64,000 bases of DNA from the NCBI RefSeq assembly GCF_023650515.1, contig NZ_CP096016.1, positions 3,660,001-3,724,000 on the forward strand. Reading direction: 5' to 3'. Each line of letters starts with the position of its first letter. Positions within the stretch are counted from its first letter, which is position 1. Under the pieces are notes generated by a model. The model was given only the letters and a program-made list of their open reading frames with translations. It did not search any database and was not told the DNA's origin. This document shows, one piece after another, positions 52,352-61,072 of the stretch. The position numbers were made by a program, and so were the translations under genes. Source of the stretch: Alkalimarinus coralli (GTDB lineage Bacteria; Pseudomonadota; Gammaproteobacteria; Pseudomonadales; Oleiphilaceae).

Positions 52352-54463
52352 TCAAACAGCGGCTTTATTCTTTGTCGAACGAGGCTTTTTCAACTTGACG
52401 ACTTTGGTATCTTCTTGCTTTTTAATCTCAGCCCGCTTCTTCTCAGCAAGCTCTTTAACTCGCTGAATATCTTCGTCTGAGTAAACACCATTCACACCAG
52501 AAATCGCGGCGAGCTTCATGCCGTGTTTAAGGCCCAGTTTATAGATCTCTTTGACCTTCTCCCATTCGATATTGCGGCCAACGGTAAAGTTCTCAAACTG
52601 CCCTTCCAGTGCCAGCACAATGGTTTCAGCCAAACAGGCATAAGCGACATTCTGGGGAAGACCGATATTCTTCATCTTCACCTCCCCAGGCAACTCAATT
52701 TCACCCGACTCGATGACCAGTACATCAGGGCGCTTGGCCACATCACTGGCAGGAATATCCAATGGTCTTGCGACATCAGTAATCACACAACCTGGCTTAA
52801 CCTTCATAATATCGAGTATTTTCTTACCCGCACCGGAGGTTGCCGTTACGATCATATCCATATCTGCCAGCCCTTTATCTGAATCAGCAGAGGTGGCTAG
52901 ATGAATTTTGGCGTCTGGTGTCTCTTTTAGAATAGTCTCTTTAAGCGCTAAAAGTTTGGCTGTTTCGGGAGCAACCATGTGTATTTCAACAACGGCTTTG
53001 GCGAGCAAACGAGCACAGACAGAGCCAATGGCACCGGTCGCGCCGACCACCATCGCCTTACCTTGAACCTTGCCTTTTTTATCAACCTTAACAAGACCTA
53101 AGCGCTTGGTGGCTTCGTTAGCGGCCCATAACGCCCCAGATGCACTGTAGCTATTACCCGTAGTGATTGGCAGAGGAGCCCTTTTTGCTACGGTAACACC
53201 GGCATCCCCAACGACTTTGGTAAATGCGCCAAGCCCCATAATTTGCGCCCCCAGCCGTTTGGCCATGCGTGCTGCGGCCAATAGTCGACGGTAAGTAAAT
53301 TCAGGGCTGTGCGCCATAATCTCTTTTGGGGTTCCACCAACCGTAATCAACCAGCCTTCAGCCTCATCACCAGTGGGCGACTTAATACCCGATACGTGTG
53401 AGTAAACAAACGGAGGCGCGTAGGCCATCGCCTTTTCGACCGTATTCATCACTACCGGAGGCGAGAACTTGGCAACCAGGTCAAGCGGCTTGGCATTGCG
53501 GAAGTACTGCTGCGATAGCGGGTGAATAACAAATGCAAAACGGTTAAGCCGCTTGTAACCGGCCGGATAAAGTATGCGAGGTTCTGCCTCTAGCGACGAC
53601 AATATTTCAAGATAGTCGTCCAGGGTTAGCTCGCCAGGCTTTTTGTCCAGTGCGGCTAAAATCATCGCCTCGATAACATTGATACCAACCGTCACATCAA
53701 ATAGCTGCGGACACATATCCACCACCATGTTGACGCCTTTCAGTTTAAGTCGATCAAGGCGTTCATCTGAGATGGTTGACGTCAAAAGCGTTTTCCCGCC
53801 CAGCTCTTCCAGCGAGAAGTCCTCTATCTCTTCATAGGCCGCCGCAATCACATCCGCCTTTTGAGCCGCCTTTTTAATGATAAAGCGGTTCCACTCTTTC
53901 AGTGCGATAACTTTAGGCGAAAGAACATGAGGAGAAGACCATTTGTTAAGCGGGTGCGTACCCGCTGCAAACAGCTCCAGGCCTGAGAGTGAGGTAATGA
54001 ATTTAGGGATGCCGAGCTGTAGAACCGAGTCGGCGAACTGGAGGTTATCGGTGTACTCGTTAAGTACCACCGCAGCCTTGTAGTTGGTGACACCGTTCAA
54101 GAACAGAACTCTTGAGTTGTTAAAAAAGTTACCTTGCTCAATTTGCGTGTGGCGAATGGCCCACTCGTGCAAAATACCTCTTAATGTCGCCCCCGTAGTG
54201 ACAGGAACCTGACTAACGCACTTCTCCAGCCTGCGAGTGCTTTTCTGGATAAAGTTACGAGTGCCAACGCTGTAGTGCTCTCGAACCCGCCCGAGGCCGA
54301 TTACATCCGCTTTTGATTGCCACTCTCTGAGCAGCTTCTCGGCTCTCTTGACATCATTGTTGGTGCCAATTCTGACGACTCTGAATCGCTGCCCCAAGAA
54401 CTCTGTTTGAAAATCATAATCAAGCGCATCTTTTCCCAGGCTGATGCTTACTACCGTCTTCAT
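52352..54463 (-). CDS. double-length protein with C-terminal acyl-ACP reductase-like domain
   Basis: A 703-residue protein. From about 410 to 650 it follows the cyanobacterial long-chain acyl-ACP reductase: GLGAFTKVVGD, TTGNSYSASGA, the NADPH-binding VVGATGAIGSVCARLL (near 481) and YACLAETIVLALEGQFENF then VGRNIE (near 609), where the cysteine matches the region of the catalytic one. The first 350 residues are a separate domain, with KEWNRFIIKKAA and ADVIAAAYEEIEDFSL, that I do not recognise. It ends in a Lys-rich tail. A fatty aldehyde-forming role is likely; nearby desaturase genes fit lipid work. GGAGGGAGT precedes the ATG. Confidence 0.7.
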   Translation of the reverse strand: MKTVVSISLGKDALDYDFQTEFLGQRFRVVRIGTNNDVKRAEKLLREWQSKADVIGLGRVREHYSVGTRNFIQKSTRRLEKCVSQVPVTTGATLRGILHEWAIRHTQIEQGNFFNNSRVLFLNGVTNYKAAVVLNEYTDNLQFADSVLQLGIPKFITSLSGLELFAAGTHPLNKWSSPHVLSPKVIALKEWNRFIIKKAAQKADVIAAAYEEIEDFSLEELGGKTLLTSTISDERLDRLKLKGVNMVVDMCPQLFDVTVGINVIEAMILAALDKKPGELTLDDYLEILSSLEAEPRILYPAGYKRLNRFAFVIHPLSQQYFRNAKPLDLVAKFSPPVVMNTVEKAMAYAPPFVYSHVSGIKSPTGDEAEGWLITVGGTPKEIMAHSPEFTYRRLLAAARMAKRLGAQIMGLGAFTKVVGDAGVTVAKRAPLPITTGNSYSASGALWAANEATKRLGLVKVDKKGKVQGKAMVVGATGAIGSVCARLLAKAVVEIHMVAPETAKLLALKETILKETPDAKIHLATSADSDKGLADMDMIVTATSGAGKKILDIMKVKPGCVITDVARPLDIPASDVAKRPDVLVIESGEIELPGEVKMKNIGLPQNVAYACLAETIVLALEGQFENFTVGRNIEWEKVKEIYKLGLKHGMKLAAISGVNGVYSDEDIQRVKELAEKKRAEIKKQEDTKVVKLKKPRSTKNKAAV

Positions 54464-54716
54464 ACTCCCTCCGGATTTTACCCTGCAGAACTCAATAGAA
54501 TTGTATTTATTTTTACTAAAGAATCTTAATCTACTTATAAATAGATATTAATCTACGATAAAGCCATGAACCAGTCTTAATTGGCTTAGCGTAGGTCAAT
54601 TATTGGGAAAATAGGTTGGGAAAATAGCCGTTCTGTGATGTGAATATGATCTATGCGGCAAGCTAATATGAACTGAGGGCGTTAGGATGATTTAGATGAA
54701 TAAGAAGCGAGGGGAG

Positions 54717-55268
54717 TTACTCCCCTGCTAATACTGCTTTTACCAACTGATCAGCCTCTTCACTGGCCCAGTCTCTATCGCCTACAACTCTAGCCAGCAA
54801 CTCGCCTTGTTTGCCGATAATATAAGTAACCGGGAGCACGGATACTTGATAGTTATCGCCAGCGGATTGCCCTTCTAAAGCAATAGGGAACGTCAGATTC
54901 ATTTTATTAACTAAACTCTGTATCGCTTTTTCTTTGCCTTCATCAAGAGATATTGCGACCACTTCTACATCATTAGCCTGATGTTTCTGCGAGAACTTTT
55001 CTAACGATGGCATCTCTATTCGGCAGGGAATACAGTAGGTTGCCCAGAAGTTCAGCACGACCACCTTACCCTTGTAATCAGACAGATTAATCGCTTGCTG
55101 ATCAAGCGTGGTTAATGAAAAGTCAGGTGCCTGTACGACCTGCTCCGGCTTTTTCGCCTTCATTGCGTCATAAGCCGGACTTGCCAAAGCCGACACAGAG
55201 AACAACCCAAGCAGGCCAATAACTAACAACCGGGTGACTGATTGAAGTGTTGATTGTGTGTGTACCAT
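54717..55268 (-). CDS. TlpA-like thioredoxin-fold protein
   Basis: A 183-residue exported protein with a hydrophobic N-terminus and the TlpA/ResA core: FSLTTLDQQAINLSDYKGKV, FWATYCIPCRIEMP (CxxC) and the cis-proline segment VLPVTYIIG. It reduces or oxidises disulfides in the periplasm, often for metal insertion. Its ATG shares one base with the stop of the upstream gene (TAATG), so it is the last gene of a four-gene operon. Confidence 0.88.
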   Translation of the reverse strand: MVHTQSTLQSVTRLLVIGLLGLFSVSALASPAYDAMKAKKPEQVVQAPDFSLTTLDQQAINLSDYKGKVVVLNFWATYCIPCRIEMPSLEKFSQKHQANDVEVVAISLDEGKEKAIQSLVNKMNLTFPIALEGQSAGDNYQVSVLPVTYIIGKQGELLARVVGDRDWASEEADQLVKAVLAGE

Positions 55269-55792
55269 TATAGCGCCTCCAATACTTCAGCCAGTCTAGC
55301 GCCGTTCTTATAGTCTTCATTCATCAGTATTTTATTCTGATCATCAATCACCACTGTCGTGCCCATCGTGGCATTGAACTGTTCAATCAATGACTGATCA
55401 GTATCTGCCAACACGGTTAGCGATGCGTATCCATTGGAAACCTGAGAGTTTCGTGACTGAGCAACCGTACCGGAAACATAATCAACGATGAGAAACCGTA
55501 CATTACGATAGTTGTCGATAATATTATTGCGCAGATGGCTCATATGGCTGTCGCAGATAGGGCACCACATCGTGTAATAAAGCACCACCGCATCATTGCT
55601 CATTAGCTCTGTGCTGAGCTGAACCGTTTCGCTCTCAGTGGTCAACTCCATAAAGTCCAGAGCTGGGGCTGAGTTTTCGCCGCCTGTCGAGGTGTCAGTT
55701 CTAAGGTCTTTGCTGTCAGACTTCAGATCATCAAGACATCCGGTTAGCACAGTCAGGGTCAGTGCAATGCACAATAATTTAATAAAACGCAT
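55268..55792 (-). CDS. thioredoxin-fold lipoprotein with CPIC site
   Basis: A 174-residue lipoprotein (TLTVLTGCLDD). The active site is WCPICDSHM and the rest follows the AhpC/TSA-like thioredoxin fold. It starts within the last codons of the outer-membrane protein gene (14-base overlap) and is coupled to the TlpA-like gene. The pairing of two periplasmic thiol proteins suggests that they act in series. Confidence 0.8.
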   Translation of the reverse strand: MRFIKLLCIALTLTVLTGCLDDLKSDSKDLRTDTSTGGENSAPALDFMELTTESETVQLSTELMSNDAVVLYYTMWCPICDSHMSHLRNNIIDNYRNVRFLIVDYVSGTVAQSRNSQVSNGYASLTVLADTDQSLIEQFNATMGTTVVIDDQNKILMNEDYKNGARLAEVLEAL

Positions 55793-56759
55793 AACTTACC
55801 CCTAAGGTTAAAATATCAGTCGTTGGGAAATTCTCACCCCTTCCATCACTTCTCAGAGCGTGGCTGAACGTGCCTTTTACTACCCAGCGCAAGTCAGATG
55901 AGGCATAAGCTGTGGTGAACGCAACGGACTGTTTCTCAAACTCGGTTAGCGGGTCAGAGACACCATCGATTTCACCTTCACCTTCACGCAAGTCAGCAAA
56001 TGCGGCTGTAAAGGTTAGTGTATCCAGCTCTTCAAGGAAATAGGTATAGCCCACCGATGCCGAAACAAAGGTGCGATCACCCAAATTCTTTTTGTAGGGC
56101 TCGACAGGAGAGCCATATTCCTGATTCACATCACGCTCCAGGTACTTTCCATAAGACCCTTGTAGCGTGGCCGTAAACGGATAAACCGTTTTTTCGATCA
56201 GCAGGTTGGCATCAAAACGATACAGACCTCTGCCGGTAATATCAAAACTACTGGTAGCATCATCACCATAAGCAGACTTGCCCGTTGGTACGGTGAGAGT
56301 TCCCCCTACGTAAATCGCAGGTCTCAAATCAGCAATGCTATTCACCTGATAAACACAGGTCACTTGGTCAAAGGTCTCGTACCAGAAGCTGGCACTCATA
56401 TCGCCCAGACCATTCTCTTTTGAGGTAATGCCCGGATAGGTATTGTCATTCCAGACATAAGGCAGTGTGATGCTGGCTTGCCAGTTATCTGCGATACGGT
56501 GGGCATAACCCAAGTTCAAACGGTATTGATTCAGGTCTGAACCATCGGGGTCTTTTTTATAGTCGCCATCCTGATTCCAGTACCCCTTGTAGTCTTCCAT
56601 ATCAAATGAAACATCAATCATCTGATTGCCAAACTTCGGGAGCACCAGCGAGGTTGCGTTACCGCCACCACAACAAGAAGCGGCATATACCGTTGAGGAG
56701 GATAACAACAACGCGCTGATAGACAGCGCGTTGTTGACCCATGTACGTCTATTACTCAT
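55779..56759 (-). CDS. outer-membrane beta-barrel protein with N-terminal CC motif
   Basis: A 326-residue protein with a signal peptide (cleavage after VYA), then SCCGGGNAT and a series of amphipathic strands ending in a C-terminal aromatic (YAFY), which mark a beta-barrel of the outer membrane. The two adjacent cysteines near the mature N-terminus could bind metal. It lies between the Met-rich lipoprotein gene and the thioredoxin-fold genes, with a 12-base gap upstream and an overlap downstream. The substrate is unknown. Confidence 0.7.
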   Translation of the reverse strand: MSNRRTWVNNALSISALLLSSSTVYAASCCGGGNATSLVLPKFGNQMIDVSFDMEDYKGYWNQDGDYKKDPDGSDLNQYRLNLGYAHRIADNWQASITLPYVWNDNTYPGITSKENGLGDMSASFWYETFDQVTCVYQVNSIADLRPAIYVGGTLTVPTGKSAYGDDATSSFDITGRGLYRFDANLLIEKTVYPFTATLQGSYGKYLERDVNQEYGSPVEPYKKNLGDRTFVSASVGYTYFLEELDTLTFTAAFADLREGEGEIDGVSDPLTEFEKQSVAFTTAYASSDLRWVVKGTFSHALRSDGRGENFPTTDILTLGVSYAFY

Positions 56760-56771
56760 GGGGAGGCCTGC

Positions 56772-58427
56772 TTACATTGACATGTTCATGGAGCCTGCAC
56801 CAGGCGTTACCGTAAACTCGGCTGCAACATTATCTACTTCAGCAGTTTTACCGTCTGTCGTTTTTTCATTTCCGTCAACAGAAAGCTTGACGTATAACTT
56901 GCCCTCTTCACCATCAACTAACCCTGCTAAAGGTTTAGCCATCCACAAGCCATCATCATTTGTGGTTGCCTTAACCCATGCCGTATTATCAGTACTGACT
57001 TCTACTATAATATTGTTCGGCGTCATGGCATAAGCTGTACCCGTATTCAGCTCTACACCATCAACTAATGCTGGAAAGCTCATCATACTCTCCTGTGCAG
57101 ATATGAAGAATTCAGCGCTACGCATATCCCCCATTCCGGCTAAGCCATTGTTGAAGATATTATAGTTACGAGACATAGCCATATCTCCCATAGCAATCTG
57201 GTCGTTTGAGTCACCTTTCAATGTCCCTCTGGCAGTATCCCCCATCGCCATCATCACTTTAGGGAAGAAGTGAACGCTTTCTTTATCATCACCCATACCC
57301 ACTGAGAACTTAAGCTCCCAGTTGCCCATTACATCGCCGTTCCCCATAGCTGAAGCCATTAAGTAATATGCTGTGCAAGTTGCTACACCCTGATCATTTG
57401 TATCCGTGCATCCAGTATTAGGGGTGCTGTGTTTATGCCCTGCCGCCATATACATCATTGGCGTCATTGATACCGGCTTATTGGCAAAAACGGAACTATC
57501 GGCATTGTTAGTAACTTTTAGCGTGTACACTGCCTGGCCGACCTGAGTCATCTTAGGAGGCGTTAACTCAAAGGTATAGTTCTCACTGACCGCTTTAGTA
57601 TTGAATTTGATCAACCCAACCTGACCTGTATTGAGGCCAGATTTGTTCATGTCTGCATTGTTAGCAAAGTCATACAAAGCGGTAGCAAACTTGTTTGCAA
57701 TATCAGCCTTCAATGCCATGGCTCCCGCTGTGCCATCAACATTCACTGCTTGGCCATCTTTCTTGCCGTCGGCAGTACCATCCGCCAAATCTTCTGCCAG
57801 AGCAGCCAGAAGTGCTGAGTGGTCGCCTTTGTCCAGGCCTAGATTTTTCAACAACTGGCTAAACGCAGCCGCTCTAACTCCGGCTAACTTCTTCGCATCT
57901 TCTGCATCGCTAGCCTTCGTTGCATCAACAGGAGCAACCGAAGTATCAGGCAGGTAGCCAAACGCGTCATTAAAGGCTTTTTCTGCTGCGTCTTTTGACA
58001 ACCCATGCTCAGCCATCAGCTTACTAATAATGGTTGAAGAAGGCGTTGCATGAATAGATGAACCCGCCTTTAGTGTACCCGCACCCGCCATAACCGAAAG
58101 CTCTCCAGATGCAGCTTGTTCTCCGGTTGCTTCGTCGGTGTAGGTTCCGCCTGTTGCCTTAAATACAAGGTCACTCTTCAAATGTTCATTCGGAATAGCT
58201 AACTTAAAACCACCGTTCGCAGTTGTGGTAACCGGGCCTGCTATCTCGTTAACACCGGCCATTGCCATAACCTTGGCACCCGATACATAAGAAGCAAATG
58301 CACTGCCCTCTATATCTGTGGTAGTTGAAGCGGCAGACCCTGAACTAGAACTACTGCCACAACCGACTAAAAACGATGATACGGCCGCTGCCGCAACCAC
58401 TTGAGATAGCACTTTACGCTTAAACAT
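56772..58427 (-). CDS. Met-rich lipoprotein of the thioredoxin operon
   Basis: A 551-residue lipoprotein (SFLVGCGSSSSSGS). The middle is Ala-rich (LLAALAEDLADG) and helical. The second half is rich in Met and His (MTPMMYMAAGHKHS, VMMAMGD, MGDMAMS, GSMNMSM at the end) in Met-x-Met patterns that resemble copper(I) ligands. First gene of a four-gene leftward operon with an outer-membrane protein and two thioredoxin-fold proteins. A role in metal handling is inferred only from composition and neighbours. Confidence 0.75.
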   Translation of the reverse strand: MFKRKVLSQVVAAAAVSSFLVGCGSSSSSGSAASTTTDIEGSAFASYVSGAKVMAMAGVNEIAGPVTTTANGGFKLAIPNEHLKSDLVFKATGGTYTDEATGEQAASGELSVMAGAGTLKAGSSIHATPSSTIISKLMAEHGLSKDAAEKAFNDAFGYLPDTSVAPVDATKASDAEDAKKLAGVRAAAFSQLLKNLGLDKGDHSALLAALAEDLADGTADGKKDGQAVNVDGTAGAMALKADIANKFATALYDFANNADMNKSGLNTGQVGLIKFNTKAVSENYTFELTPPKMTQVGQAVYTLKVTNNADSSVFANKPVSMTPMMYMAAGHKHSTPNTGCTDTNDQGVATCTAYYLMASAMGNGDVMGNWELKFSVGMGDDKESVHFFPKVMMAMGDTARGTLKGDSNDQIAMGDMAMSRNYNIFNNGLAGMGDMRSAEFFISAQESMMSFPALVDGVELNTGTAYAMTPNNIIVEVSTDNTAWVKATTNDDGLWMAKPLAGLVDGEEGKLYVKLSVDGNEKTTDGKTAEVDNVAAEFTVTPGAGSMNMSM

Positions 58428-58787
58428 AATTAAACCTTCACTGAATTAATAATTTTGCAGACTGTATATTTTATGTACGAGGTTTCGTTTGATAAGAGTC
58501 AATTAATATAGCTAAAAACACATATTAATCAGATAGATAGCAGTGTTTTGGTATTTTTAACCGGGTAGATTAACAGCTCTAAAAGCGCTCAAACAGTGAC
58601 AAAGTGTCGCACTTGTAGAAAGAGATGAAATAAAATGACAGGGGTCAAATTTGAGAAGCGAGCAATTCAGCTCACTAGCATGGCACTAAGGAATACTGTT
58701 ACAACGGGATATCGCCCTCTGACCATTAACGGTAGAAACATCTTTTAAAACGGCCCTCAGCTATAAACCTTGGGCCAATATTGTTTG
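58428..58787. other. intergenic region with no recognised gene
   Basis: About 360 bases upstream of the Met-rich lipoprotein operon and downstream of the next leftward gene. A GGCCC/GGGCC pair near 58752-58776 could be part of a terminator for the latter. No other element is seen. Confidence 0.4.
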
Positions 58788-59294
58788 CTATATATCTTTA
58801 AGCATATTTTGGTAGGTTTTTTTATCGATAAAATCTGATTCTATTCCTACCAATTTACCATTTTTTCCACTAACGAAGACAAAGGATTTGTTTTTACCTG
58901 ACGAATAGTTCACTACATAACCATTGATTGTCCATACAGCGGCCTCTTTATTTTCGATAAAGACTTTACGCATTAAATCGAGATTCTCATTATTACAGCG
59001 GGTATCAGGGTTATTGGAGAAAAGGTCGTTGTAGAAAACATTTATTGAACAACCGTACTCAATCGATGCATCGTTAGTCATATCTGAAAAAGCAATGTAA
59101 TTCTTTCCCAGTTTATCGCCATACCTAAAGACGAGTATATCCTCTTGCTCACCCATGTCACCGAGAGCACCAATCAGCGTAAATTGGCCTGGCAATCTCA
59201 GTTTCAATTCAGAATACACCAACTCCATATTAGACTGAGAAAAGACACATAACGGTAGGCTAAGTAAAATGCTGGCAAGCATCATTCTTAACAT
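58788..59294 (-). CDS. exported hypothetical protein, 168 residues
   Basis: A signal peptide (MLRMMLASILLSLPLCVFS) is followed by a small soluble domain with three cysteines. I do not recognise the family. GGGGGATT lies before the ATG. It is divergent from fadL. Function unknown. Confidence 0.65.
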   Translation of the reverse strand: MLRMMLASILLSLPLCVFSQSNMELVYSELKLRLPGQFTLIGALGDMGEQEDILVFRYGDKLGKNYIAFSDMTNDASIEYGCSINVFYNDLFSNNPDTRCNNENLDLMRKVFIENKEAAVWTINGYVVNYSSGKNKSFVFVSGKNGKLVGIESDFIDKKTYQNMLKDI

Positions 59295-59418
59295 ATTAAA
59301 TCCCCCTCAATGCCATTGTTTAATCCTCCTTGATTTCTTATGGAATTAGCTGATGATACTTAGTTAGCGCAATATCTTAAAGCTAAAACCATCAGACAGA
59401 ACCACATCACAAATCTAT

Positions 59419-59434
59419 CGTGATGCATTTCACA
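59419..59434. promoter_or_regulatory. CRP/Vfr-like site before fadL
   Basis: CGTGA-TGCATT-TCACA differs from TGTGA-N6-TCACA at one position. A TATAAT at 59445-59450 lies close downstream, so the site would be centred near -30 relative to the expected start, an unusual position that could mean repression. Confidence 0.45.
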
Positions 59435-59570
59435 CAAAATTGCGTATAATGCGCCCGGCACGCCCAGGTAACCCTCTAAAAATAAATACAACATCCTAAA
59501 AGCAGCTCAGTTTATGAGCACTGCCCACCTGAGCATCTATCCTTTAAAAATGTAGTAAGGTAGTTGTAGT

Positions 59571-60959
59571 ATGTTTCAAAGAGTAAGGTCTATTTCTAAA
59601 GTAGTGAGCGCACTCTCTCTCGCTGCGCTTCCATCGATTTCATTTTCAGCCGGTTATGCGCTCAACGAGCAAAGCGCTTCTGCAATGGGCACAGCCAATG
59701 CGGGTGCAGCTGCTAACCCGGAAAATGCCACCGTACTGTTTTTTAACCCTGCGGGCTTAACCTATCTTGATAAGGCACAGGTATCCGGCGGTGTAGCACT
59801 GATTAACGTAGATACCGACTTCAAAGGCAGTGCCACCAACACCCTTGGTCAGCCAGTTGACGGCTCAATGGGTGGGGACTTTGTTGATTTGGCCGTCGTA
59901 CCAAACCTTTATGTTTCAACCCCGATTAACGACAAGTGGTCAGCCGGTATTGGTGTTTTCGCGCCATTTGGCACAACGGGTGACTACAATGATGACTTTG
60001 TTGGCCGATTCTTTGCCGACAAAACCGAGCTGAAAGCGATTGCGGTACAACCAACCATCGCTTACAAAGTTAACAGCGAGTGGTCTGTAGGTTTGGGCAT
60101 CGATATTATTCACGCAGAAGGCACGTTAACCAAATTTCAGGACTACTCGGCACTGGCGTTACCTCCTACCGGTATACCCTCTAGCCTGATCAAAGAAGGA
60201 CATTTTGACGTATCAGGAGACGATACTGCAGCAGGCTGGAACTTTGGCGTGATGTACCAGCCAACAGCTGACACGACGATTGGCTTTAACTACAAATCTA
60301 AAGTCGAAATTGAGCTGGAAGGTAATGCTTCTATCACCAATGTACCGGTTGCTACCGGCACAAACCCACCTATCAGCTATCAGACCTTCTCTGAAAAAGC
60401 GATGGTGCCGCTAACACTGCCAGAAAGCGCAACGTTAAGCCTGATGCAGAAGCTGGATAGCGAGTGGACACTTTACGCAGGTGCAACCTGGACACGCTGG
60501 TCTCAGTTTGAAAACCTTGATATTTTCAGCAATGAAAGCGCTGGAGTTGGTCCTGTTTCCGCACTGGCTGGACCTAAATACGGCCAACAGGGCATGATCG
60601 GTCACGTACCTGAGCATTGGGAAAATACCTGGGCATTTTCAGTGGGTGCATCTTATGCGTATACACCGAACTTCCTGATCAAAGCAGGGTACGCGTATGA
60701 TGAGTCCCCCATTCAAAAAGAGTTCCGTACTGCGCGTGTACCCGGCACAGACCGTAACTGGTTCACCCTGGGCACTCAATACAAAATGGAAGGCGATTGG
60801 GTGATTGACGGCGCGCTGGGCTATCTTGTGATTGATGACGTTAAAGTTAATGAACACGACTACAAGGTAAACGGCGATAAAATAGGTTTCTCTAACCTGC
60901 AAGGGACTTACGAGCTAAGCGCCTATGCGTTGGCGATACAGCTCACTAAAAGCTTTTAA
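59571..60959 (+). CDS. fadL: FadL/OmpP1 family outer-membrane fatty acid transporter
   Basis: A 462-residue protein with a signal peptide ending at SFSAGYALNEQSASAMG, the conserved N-terminal stretch of FadL-like porins that takes part in the plug, followed by NPEN-like PENATVLFFNPAGLTYL and a barrel ending in LAIQLTKSF. It imports long-chain fatty acids or other hydrophobic compounds through the outer membrane. AAGGTAG precedes the ATG. It fits with the other lipid genes of the window. The exact substrate is not known. Confidence 0.9.
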   Translation: MFQRVRSISKVVSALSLAALPSISFSAGYALNEQSASAMGTANAGAAANPENATVLFFNPAGLTYLDKAQVSGGVALINVDTDFKGSATNTLGQPVDGSMGGDFVDLAVVPNLYVSTPINDKWSAGIGVFAPFGTTGDYNDDFVGRFFADKTELKAIAVQPTIAYKVNSEWSVGLGIDIIHAEGTLTKFQDYSALALPPTGIPSSLIKEGHFDVSGDDTAAGWNFGVMYQPTADTTIGFNYKSKVEIELEGNASITNVPVATGTNPPISYQTFSEKAMVPLTLPESATLSLMQKLDSEWTLYAGATWTRWSQFENLDIFSNESAGVGPVSALAGPKYGQQGMIGHVPEHWENTWAFSVGASYAYTPNFLIKAGYAYDESPIQKEFRTARVPGTDRNWFTLGTQYKMEGDWVIDGALGYLVIDDVKVNEHDYKVNGDKIGFSNLQGTYELSAYALAIQLTKSF

Positions 60960-61020
60960 TCGCATATAGAGGCCTTTCTACGACGCTAACAGCGACACAA
61001 AGACAAGCTAGTAATCTATT

Positions 61021-61052
61021 CAGCGCACCGATGGCATATCTCGGGTGCGCTG
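61021..61052. terminator. hairpin between convergent fadL and permease genes
   Basis: CAGCGCACC pairs perfectly with GGTGCGCTG around a 14-base loop. It lies between the stops at 60959 and 61073. Confidence 0.65.
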
Positions 61053-61072
61053 AATATCACCACTCCGCTTCC

